A DNA stretch of 64,000 nt from CAZFHA01 sp964518595 (GCA_964518595.1 CAZFHA010000021.1:1-64000), one strand, 5' to 3'. Positions 34,916 through 44,337 are shown, numbered from the stretch's first letter. The notes: generated by a model from the sequence alone, not told the origin. Numbers and translations: made by a program.

Positions 34916-35416
34916 TTATAAGGGGTAGATAACCACCTGTCCACGAGCTAACGAAGCTGCCACATCAACGGCTCGCTGATTACTTGAACCTCGAAAGCGT
35001 AGATCTAGTGACTTTTTCTCAACTTCAAATTTACCGTCAATCAGGATATCAGCTTGAGATAACAGCTCAATATAACCCGGCTTGTCTTCTGCCTGAGCAA
35101 GAATTTCTTCAAAGGTATAACCAGAGTAAAGAATAACCGACAACTGGCTTTCTTTAGCAGCTTGAGCCACTTGCGCCAGTTCAAGAGCTTGCATGAAAGG
35201 TTCGCCGCCACTGATCGTAATGCCATCCAGTAGCGGATTGGCTTTAAAACTAGCAATCACGTCAGCTTCAGAAACCAGGTAGCCTTCGGTGAAGGAATGA
35301 CTTTCCGGATTATGGCAGCCTTCGCAGTAGTGCGGGCATCCTTGGGTAAAAATAGCGTAACGTAGCCCCGGACCATCTGTGATAGACTCTTTAATTTCAC
35401 CAAATAACCGTAACAT
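34916..35416 (-). CDS. nrdG: Anaerobic ribonucleotide reductase activase-like radical SAM protein
   Basis: 166 aa. Radical SAM enzyme; the cluster motif is QGCPHYCEGCHN (C-x3-C-x2-C, near 30), followed by DGITISGGEPFMQ for SAM. Size and motif match NrdG, which installs the glycyl radical on class III ribonucleotide reductase NrdD. nrdD is not in the window, so a different glycyl-radical partner cannot be excluded. It starts immediately after the TIGR03936 stop (1 bp). Confidence 0.85.
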   Translation of the reverse strand: MLRLFGEIKESITDGPGLRYAIFTQGCPHYCEGCHNPESHSFTEGYLVSEADVIASFKANPLLDGITISGGEPFMQALELAQVAQAAKESQLSVILYSGYTFEEILAQAEDKPGYIELLSQADILIDGKFEVEKKSLDLRFRGSSNQRAVDVAASLARGQVVIYPL

Positions 35417-36172
35417 CTATGCTTCTCCCAAAGAAACTAGCTGAGGATATTCGCCCTGATATAGATCTTTCCGCCGAACTTGGCAATTTGCGGCCAAAGA
35501 AGGGGGATAATTTTGGTACAGGGTTAAAGCCGACAGAAAAAGATCAGGTCTTACATTCCGACTTGAACCAGCGCACACCAAAAGCTGAATACCTTCAGTT
35601 GTGGCGGATTCCGGACTTTCCAAGCCTGAAGCCTGAGAAGCTATAGGCCGAATGTCCAAAATTAATGGCCGAATATCAACCAAAAGAGGCTTACCCTTCG
35701 ATTGCTTCTCAACGATAATTTCGTCACGCTCCAGCAGGAATAAAGCCGGCTCTACAATGTTCGGAGCAATCAAGTCGTAGGCAGCGGCAGAGACTAAAGA
35801 CATGAGACTTGAACCTGATGCGTCTACAACATGAGCATGGGTTAAAAAAACATCCTGAGGCAAATAAGAATTAACCGCTTTGATAACCTCATCAGGGGCA
35901 AGTGGTTCAGCAAAAGATACATCTAAATAATCTGAAACCGTCGCTATACCTACGCCTAAAGGTAAAGCAAAGACCATCATCGGCCGAGGATTATAGCCCT
36001 GAGAGTACAAAACCGGTTGATGAGCTCTTCTAAGAGCCCGCTCAAAAGTTCGCATTAAATCCAAATGGCCAATATAAGCCATTGCACCCTGGCGAGTAAA
36101 GGTAAACCGAATCACATGGGCAACTTGAGGGGGAAGCATGGTCATTGCTTTCTGCTTATCCTCTAGATTCAT
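35417..36172 (-). CDS. TIGR03936-family radical SAM-linked protein
   Basis: 251 aa. Family of unknown function (DUF2344), almost always next to or fused with a TIGR03960 radical SAM protein, as here. Conserved N-terminal part: RFTFTRQGAMAYIGHLDLMR, RRAHQPVLYSQGYNPRPMM and FALPLGVGIATVSDYLDV. ATG 36172 has GGTGGAGG upstream and overlaps the preceding gene by 17 bp. A link to tRNA or rRNA modification is suspected for the family but not shown by this sequence. Confidence 0.85.
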   Translation of the reverse strand: MNLEDKQKAMTMLPPQVAHVIRFTFTRQGAMAYIGHLDLMRTFERALRRAHQPVLYSQGYNPRPMMVFALPLGVGIATVSDYLDVSFAEPLAPDEVIKAVNSYLPQDVFLTHAHVVDASGSSLMSLVSAAAYDLIAPNIVEPALFLLERDEIIVEKQSKGKPLLVDIRPLILDIRPIASQASGLESPESATTEGIQLLVCAGSSRNVRPDLFLSALTLYQNYPPSLAANCQVRRKDLYQGEYPQLVSLGEA

Positions 36173-38081
36173 AACAAACACCTCCACCAAAGGCCGCTGC
36201 CCCACAATTTGTACAAGATTCCCGACAAGACGGGGTAGTCTGTTCTTTTAACGCTAACCGATATTCTTGCCATAAATAGTCTTTCTTAACTCCCGGATCA
36301 ATATGATCCCAAGGGAAAATTTCAGCCTCATCTCTTTCCCTGACAGAGTAGAATTCGATAGATAGACCGTGACGCTGCAAGATTTCAGCCCAGGGTTCCA
36401 TTTTGAAAATATCATCCCAGGCATCAAAATAAAGGCCTGACCGGTAGCCTTCCAATAAGACAGCACCCAAGCGGCGATCTCCTCTGGCAATAACAGTTTC
36501 CCAAACCGAGGTATCTAAATCGTGCCAGATATACTTGATGTTGCGACTTCGCAAATGATTTCGTAACAGAACCTGCCGTGCAGCTAAAACTTCCGGCGTA
36601 GCCTGTGGCGCCCACTGGAAAGGGGTAAAGGGTTTAGGGATAAACATGGAGGTAGAAACCGTTAGTTCTAATTTCCGTCGCTTCCCCTTACCGGACTTAG
36701 CAACTTCAAAATAAAGTCGTTCTATTTTTCGAGCTAACTCGGCAATCCCTAAAACATCCTCATCTGTCTCGGTGGGCAAGCCTAACATAAAATAGAGTTT
36801 AACGCTACTCCATCCACCTTCAAAAGCCAGTCGCAAGGAATTAAGAATATCTTCTTCCTGAATCCCCTTGTTGACTACGTCTCTAAGGCGTTGTGTCCCC
36901 GCCTCTGGAGCAAAGGTCAGGCCTGACTTTCTTGTTCCCGCCGCCTTTTGCATTAAGTCTAAGGAGAAGGAGTCCACGCGTAAAGAGGGTAGAGACAAGC
37001 TGGTGTGGTTAGAAGCAAAGGGCTCAAGGAGCTGATCCGTCAAAGTCGAAAGCTGGCGATAGTCACTGGTAGACAGGGACAACATACCAATTTCGTCATA
37101 GCCGGTATTATTTTCTAAAGCAAAAGCTTGCGCACAAAGAACTGCCGCAGACTTTTCCCGTACTGGGCGATAGAGAAAACCTGCCTGACAAAAGCGGCAG
37201 CCATGGATGCACCCACGAAAAAGCTCTAAATAAGCCCGGTCATGCACAATTTTGGAATGAGGCACGACTGGATTTACCGGATAAGTACTCTGATCCAGAT
37301 CCATCTGTATTCGCTTCAGAATCCGTGGACTGGCAGCGGAGTCAATGATATTTAAGGCCTTGATTCTGCCATCCTCATGGTACTCAGCCTGATAAAATGC
37401 TGGGACATAGATACCGGGGATTTGAGCCGCCGCTCTCAGAAAATCAAGCTTTGAAAAACCACTACCCTTCAAACGCCGTTCTTTGTATTGTTTATAAAGA
37501 GCGGTAAGTTCTAAAATTACCGCTTCACCTTCTCCAATTACTACCAAATCAAAGAAATCAGCCATAGGCTCAATATTATAAACCACCGGCCCACCGGCGA
37601 TAACCAAAGGATCTTCATCCCCACGGTCCTTAGATAAGAGTGGAATTCCGCCCAGATCCAACATCTGTAGTACATTGGTATAGCACATTTCATACTGTAG
37701 AGTAAAACCAACAATGTCAAAATCCTTAAGTGCCGTAGAGCTTTCAAGGGAGAAAAGCGGCAATTGCTTTTCTCTCAAGAGCTTATCCATATCAAGCCAA
37801 GGGGAAAAGACCCGTTCACACCAAATATCCGGACTGGAATTTAGTACCTCGTATAAAATTTTCAGTGCCAGGTTACTCATGCCAATTTCATAAATATCTG
37901 GAAAGCAAAAAGCAAACCGAACGGTAGAAGTCTCTCCGGTTGCAGTAATCTTCTCCAATACGGATGCCTTCTTGATCATTCCCCATTCCCCACCGGTATA
38001 ACGGGCAGGGTTTAGAACGGCCAGCAGATCAGAACGGCTTATCTCTACTGGTTGGTATTTAGTTCTGTGCATTATTTTCAT
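36156..38081 (-). CDS. TIGR03960-family B12-binding-domain radical SAM protein
   Basis: 641 aa. The N-terminal cobalamin-like domain (about 30-230; FCFPDIYEIGMSNLALKILY, IAGGPVVYNIEPMADF) precedes the radical SAM barrel with CIHGCRFCQAGF (C-x3-C-x2-C, ~290). A C-terminal domain ends with a CRESCTNCG Cys cluster. The start at 38081 has GGAG 6 nt upstream. The substrate is unknown. In many Clostridia this pair sits beside rplU-rpmA-obg; here it is about 6 kb from them. Confidence 0.88.
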   Translation of the reverse strand: MKIMHRTKYQPVEISRSDLLAVLNPARYTGGEWGMIKKASVLEKITATGETSTVRFAFCFPDIYEIGMSNLALKILYEVLNSSPDIWCERVFSPWLDMDKLLREKQLPLFSLESSTALKDFDIVGFTLQYEMCYTNVLQMLDLGGIPLLSKDRGDEDPLVIAGGPVVYNIEPMADFFDLVVIGEGEAVILELTALYKQYKERRLKGSGFSKLDFLRAAAQIPGIYVPAFYQAEYHEDGRIKALNIIDSAASPRILKRIQMDLDQSTYPVNPVVPHSKIVHDRAYLELFRGCIHGCRFCQAGFLYRPVREKSAAVLCAQAFALENNTGYDEIGMLSLSTSDYRQLSTLTDQLLEPFASNHTSLSLPSLRVDSFSLDLMQKAAGTRKSGLTFAPEAGTQRLRDVVNKGIQEEDILNSLRLAFEGGWSSVKLYFMLGLPTETDEDVLGIAELARKIERLYFEVAKSGKGKRRKLELTVSTSMFIPKPFTPFQWAPQATPEVLAARQVLLRNHLRSRNIKYIWHDLDTSVWETVIARGDRRLGAVLLEGYRSGLYFDAWDDIFKMEPWAEILQRHGLSIEFYSVRERDEAEIFPWDHIDPGVKKDYLWQEYRLALKEQTTPSCRESCTNCGAAAFGGGVCYESRG

Positions 38082-38107
38082 TATGTACTCCATCTATATG
38101 TAAATAA

Positions 38108-38164
38108 GCGGCCTACCCAAAGATAAGACCGCCCATTCCGCTAAAATGCTTGAGAATCCTCAAG
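38108..38164 (-). terminator. Double hairpin downstream of pgi
   Basis: First hairpin: CTTGAG-GATT-CTCAAG overlaps the pgi stop and is followed by CATTTTAG. Second hairpin: GCGG(T)CTTATC-TTTG-GGTAGGCCGC is followed by TTATTTACAT. Together they probably separate pgi from the radical SAM operon; each T-run alone is modest. Confidence 0.6.
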
Positions 38165-39512
38165 ATTCTTTTTGCAAACGTTTCTCTAAAGCAGCTTTCT
38201 CCGCTTCAAAGCCTGGCTTGCCCAAAAGGGCAAACATATTCTTCTTATACGCTTCTACACCAGGTTGGTCAAAAGGGTTGACCGCCAGTAAGTAACCGGA
38301 AATTCCACAAGCCTTTTCAAAAAAGAACACCATTTGACCAAACCAGTAAGGCGTCAGCTCCGGAATTTCTAAGATCAAGTTAGGTACTTTACCATCAACA
38401 TGAGCTAAAACCGTACCCAGTAGAGCCTTCTGATTCACTTCATCCATATCCATTCCAGCCAAAAAGTTTAAGCCATCAAGATTGTCCTTATCCTTAGGAA
38501 TCAGATAACTATGGCGCGGCTTGCCCACTTTAATAACTGTCTCAAACAGATTCCTCTGGCCATCTTGAATATATTGCCCCATCGAGTGCAAGTCACTTGT
38601 ATTGTCTACACCTGCCGGAAATATTCCTCGACCATCTTTACCCTCAGATTCACCAAAGAGCTGTTTCCACCATTCTGTCATGAAATGGAAGGAAGGTTCA
38701 TAATTTACCATAATCTCTGTTGAATAACCTCTACGCAAAAGACAATTTCTCGCAGCAGCGTAACGATAACAAGGATTTTCCGTAACAGAAATTTTCTTGA
38801 AGGCCAGTGCTGCATCCTTAGCCCCCTTCATAACTTCGCGAATATCAATACCCGCTACTGCAATTGGCAGTAACCCTACTGCCGTCAGGACGGAAAAACG
38901 TCCGCCTACATCATCCGGAACAACAAAGGTCTCGTAACCTTCGGCATCGGCTAAAGTCTTAAGTGCGCCACGAGCTTTATCGGTAGTGGCATAGATTCTT
39001 GTTCTGGCCTCCTCTTTCCCGTAGCGATCTTCCATATAGTTCTTAAAAATACGGAAAGCAATAGCTGGTTCGGTAGTAGTACCGGATTTGGAAATAACAT
39101 TAACAGAAACACTTTTGCCTTCCAGTAAATCGAAAAGTTCTGCCAAGTAGGTGGAACTTAAAGAATTTCCACAAAAGATTACCAGTGGACTCTTACGAGC
39201 TCTCTTTGTTAACATTGGGCCAAAGGAGTGAGATAAAAGTTCAATGGCAGCACGGGCACCCAAATAGGAGCCGCCAATACCAATAACCAAAAGAACATCT
39301 GTATCCTTGCGAATCTTAGCAGCCGCTTTACGAATACGGGCAAACTCTTCTTTGTCATAGTGACTGGGTAAATCCAGCCAGCCTAAAAAATCGCTTCCCG
39401 GACCAGTTTTCTTGTGTAACATCTCATGAGCCAATTTAACTTGCGGCTCCATTTGTAAAATTTCCGTTTCACGGACAAAAGGCATAAGGTTGTTGGTATC
39501 CAGTTTCATCAT
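38160..39512 (-). CDS. pgi: Glucose-6-phosphate isomerase
   Basis: 450 aa, the short Firmicute form. It interconverts glucose 6-phosphate and fructose 6-phosphate. Motifs: VIGIGGSYLGARAAIELL, VISKSGTTTEPAIAFR, the segment DDVGGRFSVLTAVGLLPIA, and C-terminal NPFDQPGVEAYK. GGGAG precedes the ATG pair. Transcribed divergently from the DUF4364 gene. Confidence 0.97.
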   Translation of the reverse strand: MMKLDTNNLMPFVRETEILQMEPQVKLAHEMLHKKTGPGSDFLGWLDLPSHYDKEEFARIRKAAAKIRKDTDVLLVIGIGGSYLGARAAIELLSHSFGPMLTKRARKSPLVIFCGNSLSSTYLAELFDLLEGKSVSVNVISKSGTTTEPAIAFRIFKNYMEDRYGKEEARTRIYATTDKARGALKTLADAEGYETFVVPDDVGGRFSVLTAVGLLPIAVAGIDIREVMKGAKDAALAFKKISVTENPCYRYAAARNCLLRRGYSTEIMVNYEPSFHFMTEWWKQLFGESEGKDGRGIFPAGVDNTSDLHSMGQYIQDGQRNLFETVIKVGKPRHSYLIPKDKDNLDGLNFLAGMDMDEVNQKALLGTVLAHVDGKVPNLILEIPELTPYWFGQMVFFFEKACGISGYLLAVNPFDQPGVEAYKKNMFALLGKPGFEAEKAALEKRLQKES

Positions 39513-39733
39513 ATATCTTCTGCTCCCTGCAAATTAGTCACTTAGGTAGCACTCTTGCTTCATCATAAAGCTACCTGCACGACAACAGTATAGCATTACC
39601 TCTTAGGTTGTGGGAATATATTTTCAGCCAAAATTATCCCTTGAATAGATGCAGTCTTCTGAATAATCCGCTATAATATCAGGTATTGTAATCGGCGGCT
39701 ACCGATTGTATCTGCTATATGAAGGAGATAATT

Positions 39734-40312
39734 GTGTCGGAGACAGATTTGCCCAGCGGCAAGCTCATTTTATTATATATGCTCAGCCAGGTGCGAAGCA
39801 TTCCCTCTTCTGATCTATTAGATTGGGCTGTTGAGTCCCTTTATTTGGACTACTTTTCCTTTGCTCAAGTCAAGGAAGAGCTTAAAAACTCTCGACTTAT
39901 GATTGAAGCCCAGAGAAAAGACGAGAATCTCTTAGACGCTAAGGGTAAGCGTATAGATCGCTGTGATATTACCCCAGAGGGAGAGCTGGTACTTCACCAG
40001 CTCCTGCCAACCTTACCTACTCATATTCGTGCTTATTTAAGTCAATCAGCCAGAAAGTGGCAGAAACAGGTTCATCATCATTCCAGTATTGTGGCCTCTT
40101 ACCTCCCCGACGCCAATGGCGCCTTCCAAGTAAGGCTATCACTGTTTGATGGCTCCCGACTCACCGCTGATCTTACACTTTTCGCCCCGGACGAAAATAC
40201 AGCAAATAAAATGTGTCGGCACTGGAAAAATTCCACTGCCGACATCTATAGTGTACTGCTTCTTAAGTTAACCAGTGATGAAACTAGCGCAGCCCCTCTC
40301 CAAGAGCCATAA
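39734..40312 (+). CDS. DUF4364-family protein
   Basis: 192 aa. Predicted small winged-helix-like protein of unknown function, common in Clostridia. N-terminal helix LPSGKLILLYMLSQVRSIPS is followed by a helical segment with SFAQVKEELKNSRL, then ITPEGELVLHQLLPTLP as in winged-helix folds. GTG 39734 is chosen because AAGGAG lies 7 nt upstream; the ATG at 39719 has none. A TATAAT is present at about 39671. The 3' end overlaps fprA on the other strand by 29 bp. Confidence 0.78.
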   Translation: MSETDLPSGKLILLYMLSQVRSIPSSDLLDWAVESLYLDYFSFAQVKEELKNSRLMIEAQRKDENLLDAKGKRIDRCDITPEGELVLHQLLPTLPTHIRAYLSQSARKWQKQVHHHSSIVASYLPDANGAFQVRLSLFDGSRLTADLTLFAPDENTANKMCRHWKNSTADIYSVLLLKLTSDETSAAPLQEP

Positions 40313-41495
40313 TTTCTTCGGCCAGAGCATCAGCATAGTCATCAATCTTTTTGTACTCTTCCTCTGTAGGCAAACCTTCAACCAGTAAAGGCTCTAGCCT
40401 TTTAGCTTTTTTCATTCCGGAAGTCAAAACTGAGAAAACTTCATCAACCTTAGTCCCCCAACCAAAAGAGCCCATTAAGCCGACAATTCGGGTCTTAGGA
40501 CGCAAGGCATTTGCAACCAAGGCGCAATAAGCTACAGCGGGATGGGGTCCACCTAATACGGTTGGTGTAGCAAAAACCACAGCAGCGGCCATTACCAGAT
40601 CCTCCATAACATGACCAGTCTCCACAGCCAAGCTGTCTGGATGCTCACCCAAGTTGCGACAAAGCACAGAGATTCCTTTACCGGCTAATCGCCAAGACAG
40701 GCGCTCCACCATTTCAGCGGTACTACCATGCATACTAACATAAGGAATAACTACGGATTTCTCTACTTGAGGATTAGTCCATTTCATATAGCGCTTTATA
40801 ATCGCGGCCGGGTCGTTCCAAACCGGCCCATGAGAAGAGGCAATCAACTTTGGTTGAAGGGAAGAAGCCACTTCAGTATATTTCCTTACCTGAGGTGCAA
40901 AAGGCATCATAATTTCAGCATAGTAAGAACGTGCGGCTTTTCTGATTTCAGTACTGGCGGTAGCAAAAACCTTCTCGGAAGCATAGTGAGAACCGAACAG
41001 ATCGCTGGAAAACAAAATTCGGCTCTCTTTTTCAAAGACCATAGTGTTATCCGGCCAGTGAGCAAAGGGAATCTTATGGAAGGTAAGTGACTTATCACCT
41101 AAATCCAGCACGTCGCCTTCATCCTTAATCATAAAGCGCTCTGCGCCAAGATGAAGGTGTGTCTGCATTAACTTAACCACATTGGCAGTTCCAACCAATT
41201 GAACCTGAGGAAAGACTTTCAAAATCTCATGAATAGAACCGGCATGATCCTGTTCGGTATGTAAAATTACAACATAATCAAGAGTCTTAATCTCCAAGTT
41301 CTGCAGCTTTCGTAGAAGAACTTCAGAAAAATCTGGGTCTACCGTATCAATCAGAGCAGTTTTTTCACTACCAATGATCAGATAGGAATTATATGAGGTT
41401 CCGTGAGGCGTAGGCATTAAACAGTCAAATAACTTTCTCTCCGCATCTTGGGCACCTATAGATAGAATATTATCACTAATGGCAATCGCAGGCAT
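40284..41495 (-). CDS. fprA: FprA-type flavodiiron protein
   Basis: 403 aa. Reduces oxygen or nitric oxide in anaerobes. The N-terminal metallo-beta-lactamase domain carries the diiron ligands in HTEQDHAG (~80). The C-terminal flavodoxin domain (about 255-400) starts VVIPYVSMHGSTAEMVERL and contains LGGPHPAV and GLMGSFGWG. AAGGAGG lies 5 nt before ATG 41495. Rubredoxin, its usual electron donor, is 223 bp upstream on the same strand. Confidence 0.94.
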   Translation of the reverse strand: MPAIAISDNILSIGAQDAERKLFDCLMPTPHGTSYNSYLIIGSEKTALIDTVDPDFSEVLLRKLQNLEIKTLDYVVILHTEQDHAGSIHEILKVFPQVQLVGTANVVKLMQTHLHLGAERFMIKDEGDVLDLGDKSLTFHKIPFAHWPDNTMVFEKESRILFSSDLFGSHYASEKVFATASTEIRKAARSYYAEIMMPFAPQVRKYTEVASSLQPKLIASSHGPVWNDPAAIIKRYMKWTNPQVEKSVVIPYVSMHGSTAEMVERLSWRLAGKGISVLCRNLGEHPDSLAVETGHVMEDLVMAAAVVFATPTVLGGPHPAVAYCALVANALRPKTRIVGLMGSFGWGTKVDEVFSVLTSGMKKAKRLEPLLVEGLPTEEEYKKIDDYADALAEEIMALGEGLR

Positions 41496-41590
41496 AGTAT
41501 CCTCCTTGGTATTCACATATTTTTATTTTACGCTGTCTAAAGAAAAAGCGCAAATAATTATAAAAAGATCAGGCTTATTTCTTTAGCCTT

Positions 41591-41610
41591 CTTCTTTAGC
41601 AGTAAAGAAG
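41591..41610. promoter_or_regulatory. Palindrome upstream of fprA
   Basis: A perfect 8-bp repeat CTTCTTTA-GCAG-TAAAGAAG in the 223-bp gap between rubredoxin and fprA, with an adjacent GC-rich inverted repeat (GCGGC / GCCGC). There is no T-run on either strand, so an operator or leader structure is more likely than a terminator. Confidence 0.4.
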
Positions 41611-41718
41611 CGGCCACTCCTGCGAGCGCCGCCTCTGTTAAAGATAATCACACTGTCCAATGAACAAGTTAATCATCTATATTTAATTGGACTAAAACTG
41701 TGCTAGTTAGAAAAGCAA

Positions 41719-41877
41719 TCAGATTGCGCTGAAAACATCTTTCCCTGCTCCACACAGAGGGCAGGTCCAATCTTCCGGAATATTTTCGAAAGCGGTGCCA
41801 GGAGCAATACCGTTATCAGGATCTCCCACTTCTGGGTCATACTCGTAGCCACACAGGTCACAAACATATTTTTGCAT
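41719..41877 (-). CDS. Rubredoxin
   Basis: 52 aa. One-iron electron carrier. The two Fe(Cys)4 loops are CDLCGYEYD and CPLCGAGKD, with the conserved EDW before the second. GGAGG lies 9 nt before ATG 41877; the longer frame is not supported. Located upstream of fprA, suggesting the pair works in oxygen or NO detoxification. Confidence 0.96.
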   Translation of the reverse strand: MQKYVCDLCGYEYDPEVGDPDNGIAPGTAFENIPEDWTCPLCGAGKDVFSAI

Positions 41878-41976
41878 AGAATCTACCTCCTTTTGTAATA
41901 AGTACATTATACACAAAATTCTTTTGTAATCTAGTTCTATTTTGAAAAGATTCCAAAATTTGTGCAACAGGCGGGC

Positions 41977-43242
41977 TTAATCAATATAATCAAATTCCAG
42001 ATCATATATTTTCACTGGATCACCTTCTTTGACCCCTGCCTGCTTCAAGGCGTCAATAACACCTTTCTTACGAAGCATCCGCTGAAAATACTGTAAAGAG
42101 TCTGGGTCTTCAAAGTTAGTGGATTCAACCAATTGCTTGATCCAAGGTCCTTCAACCAAGTATACCTTATCCTCTTGGCTAACTGTGAAGAGTGCCTTGG
42201 GCTCATAGCGATAGACAACTTCATCTTCAACCGGACGTAACAAGATCGTCTTGGGAAGTGTATCCAGTAGTGTTGCAACCCGGTTCATAAGAGCCTTTGT
42301 ACCTTCAGCCAGTGCAGCGGAAATAAGAAAAACTTCATAGCCACGCTTTGTCATCTCTGTAGTAAAACCTTCAATTTGTTCCTCTGTCGCTTGATCAATT
42401 TTATTGGCGGCAATAATCTGGGGCCGGCTCTCCAGCAGGGGATTAAATAGCTTTAGCTCTTGATTTAGGTTATCAAAATCACTAATAGGATCTCTTCCTT
42501 CACTACCTGAAACATCAACTACATGAATTAAAAGACGCGTCCGCTCTATGTGGCGAAGAAAATTGTGTCCTAAACCGGCACCATCAGCCGCGCCCTCAAT
42601 GATTCCAGGAATATCCGCGACAACAAAGCTCTTGTCATCTACAGATACAACGCCCAAATTGGGTTCAATGGTAGTAAAGTGATAATCAGCAATCTTGGGC
42701 CGAGCAGCCGAAATAACTGATAGCAAAGTGGATTTCCCTACGTTGGGAAAGCCTAGGAGTCCCACATCAGCCAACAGCTTAAGTTCTAGCTGTAAATCAA
42801 AGGATTCACCTTCTTGACCAGCTTTGGCAAAGTTAGGTGCTTGGCGCACAGAATTGGCAAAGTGCATATTTCCTGCACCACCACGCCCACCTTTAGCAAC
42901 CAGAGCTTCCTGACCTGGTTGATTAAGATCGGCTAATACCCGTCCGGTACTTAAATCAGTAATTAGTGTTCCTACAGGAACAGCGATCCGTAGGTTCTCC
43001 GCCCCTCGGCCATACATTTTTCTGGCCATACCTTTATCTCCATCACCGGCAATAAATTTACGTTTATAGCGAAAATTCTGAAGCGTTGTCTGATCTTCGG
43101 TAGCATAAAAAATAATATCTCCACCCTTACCACCGTCACCACCGTCAGGGCCACCATTAGTAACGTATTTCTCGCGATGGAAAGAGACAGAGCCATTGCC
43201 GCCATCTCCAGCCTTCACAAATATCTTAACTAAATCTGTCAT
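41977..43242 (-). CDS. obg: Obg-family GTPase
   Basis: 421 aa. Essential GTPase acting in 50S assembly and stress signalling. Gly-rich Obg fold (1-157; KAGDGGNGSVSFHREKY), G domain with GFPNVGKSTLL (G1), DIPGIIEGAADGAGLG (G3) and NKID (G4), then a C-terminal OCT domain (about 340-421) as usual for Firmicutes. GGAGG is ~8 nt before the ATG. It follows rpmA past a terminator-like hairpin. Confidence 0.97.
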   Translation of the reverse strand: MTDLVKIFVKAGDGGNGSVSFHREKYVTNGGPDGGDGGKGGDIIFYATEDQTTLQNFRYKRKFIAGDGDKGMARKMYGRGAENLRIAVPVGTLITDLSTGRVLADLNQPGQEALVAKGGRGGAGNMHFANSVRQAPNFAKAGQEGESFDLQLELKLLADVGLLGFPNVGKSTLLSVISAARPKIADYHFTTIEPNLGVVSVDDKSFVVADIPGIIEGAADGAGLGHNFLRHIERTRLLIHVVDVSGSEGRDPISDFDNLNQELKLFNPLLESRPQIIAANKIDQATEEQIEGFTTEMTKRGYEVFLISAALAEGTKALMNRVATLLDTLPKTILLRPVEDEVVYRYEPKALFTVSQEDKVYLVEGPWIKQLVESTNFEDPDSLQYFQRMLRKKGVIDALKQAGVKEGDPVKIYDLEFDYID

Positions 43243-43289
43243 ACTTATACCTCCGTAGAATGTCTTTCAACAGACTGCTTATAACAAAA

Positions 43290-43321
43290 GAGATTCAACC
43301 CGAAAATTTGGGCTGAATCTC
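43290..43321 (-). terminator. Intrinsic terminator between rpmA and obg
   Basis: GAGATTCAACCC / GGGCTGAATCTC, one mismatch, loop 8 nt. On the minus strand TTTTGTTATAAG follows. It would end or attenuate the rplU-prp-rpmA transcript before obg. Confidence 0.75.
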
Positions 43322-43347
43322 TCCTCAAATCACTTGCAATGCAATAT

Positions 43348-43629
43348 TCACTCGACAGGGTAAACGCTGACTTTCTTCTTATCTCTACCCATACGCTCAT
43401 ACTTAACCCGGCCATCAATCCGAGTGTAGAGTGTATCATCAGAACCAATGCCTACATTGGTTCCGGGGTGAACCTTTGTTCCCCGTTGTCTTACTAAAAT
43501 ATTTCCGGCAACGACTAATTGACCGTCACCTTTCTTTGCCCCTAGACGCTTGGACTCAGAGTCCCGTCCGTTCTTGGTGGATCCAACACCTTTCTTATGG
43601 GCAAAGAGCTGTAAATTCATCTTAATCAT
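43348..43629 (-). CDS. rpmA: 50S ribosomal protein L27 (with cleaved N-terminal extension)
   Basis: 93 aa. L27 lies near the peptidyl transferase centre. The N-terminus MNLQLFAHKKGVGSTKNG has the Firmicute extension removed after F-A by the Prp protease, whose gene is next upstream. The body (RLGAKKGDGQLVVAGNILV, RGTKVHPGTNVGIGSDDTL) is canonical. GGAGG precedes the first of two ATG codons. Confidence 0.97.
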   Translation of the reverse strand: MIKMNLQLFAHKKGVGSTKNGRDSESKRLGAKKGDGQLVVAGNILVRQRGTKVHPGTNVGIGSDDTLYTRIDGRVKYERMGRDKKKVSVYPVE

Positions 43630-43632
43630 AGG

Positions 43633-44010
43633 TTACACCTCCGCTTGATCTACTAAGCTTTCCACTATTCTAACATACTGATCGCCATATGCCTTAGCTG
43701 CTTCTTCTAACTGCTTAAAACCAACCCAAATTGTCTTAAAAATAATCTGGATTATAGCCTCTTGCTCATGGTTAGTGGTATCCGGTAAAGACACTTCAGC
43801 TTCTGGCATATCCCCCTCAGAATCAGGGTATATCTGATAAAAATTGTCAAAACCCGTTATTTCCTCTATAGCACCGATGGCGGTGTATAAAAGTGTTGAG
43901 GCCGATGCACAAATAATATCTTGGCCGGATTCATCATAATAGGAATGTCCTTCTACTTTAAAAGAAAGTATTTCCTCTTGGGGATTCTTTCGAAAAGAAA
44001 TGGTAATCAT
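43633..44010 (-). CDS. prp: Ribosomal-processing cysteine protease Prp
   Basis: 125 aa. It removes the N-terminal extension of L27. The catalytic His and Cys are visible in GHSYYDESGQDIICASAS. It sits between rplU and rpmA, the conserved Firmicute order. No strong ribosome site is visible; the start lies 18 bp after the rplU stop, so coupling is likely. Confidence 0.92.
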   Translation of the reverse strand: MITISFRKNPQEEILSFKVEGHSYYDESGQDIICASASTLLYTAIGAIEEITGFDNFYQIYPDSEGDMPEAEVSLPDTTNHEQEAIIQIIFKTIWVGFKQLEEAAKAYGDQYVRIVESLVDQAEV

Positions 44011-44028
44011 ATCTAATCACAAGTCCGA

Positions 44029-44337
44029 TTAGGCATTGATAGCTGTGATACGAACTTTCGTGTAAGGCTGTCTATGGCCAGCTTTACGACGATAGCCTTT
44101 CTTTGCCTTATACTTAAGTACAGTGATCTTCTTGCCTTTGCCATGCTTAACAATCTCGGCTGTAACCGAAGCCTTGCCAACCTTTGCACCAACTTGAATC
44201 TCATCTGATCCACCAACTGCCAGCACATTGTCAAAAGTAACACTTGCGCCTTCATCGCCTTCTAACTTCTCAACAAAGACTTCTTCGCCTACAGTAACCT
44301 TGTACTGCTTTCCACCTGTAGCAACAACTGCGTACAT
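44029..44337 (-). CDS. rplU: 50S ribosomal protein L21
   Basis: 102 aa, normal length. MYAVVATGGKQYKVTVGE and the basic C-terminus KKGYRRKAGHRQPYTKVRI are diagnostic. Ribosome site AGGAGGAAAC before the ATG. First gene of the rplU-prp-rpmA operon. Confidence 0.97.
   Translation of the reverse strand: MYAVVATGGKQYKVTVGEEVFVEKLEGDEGASVTFDNVLAVGGSDEIQVGAKVGKASVTAEIVKHGKGKKITVLKYKAKKGYRRKAGHRQPYTKVRITAINA

Noticed and set aside
44013..44255. 80-codon frame overlapping rplU on the same strand
   Set aside because: Out-of-frame shadow of the L21 gene with no start signal.
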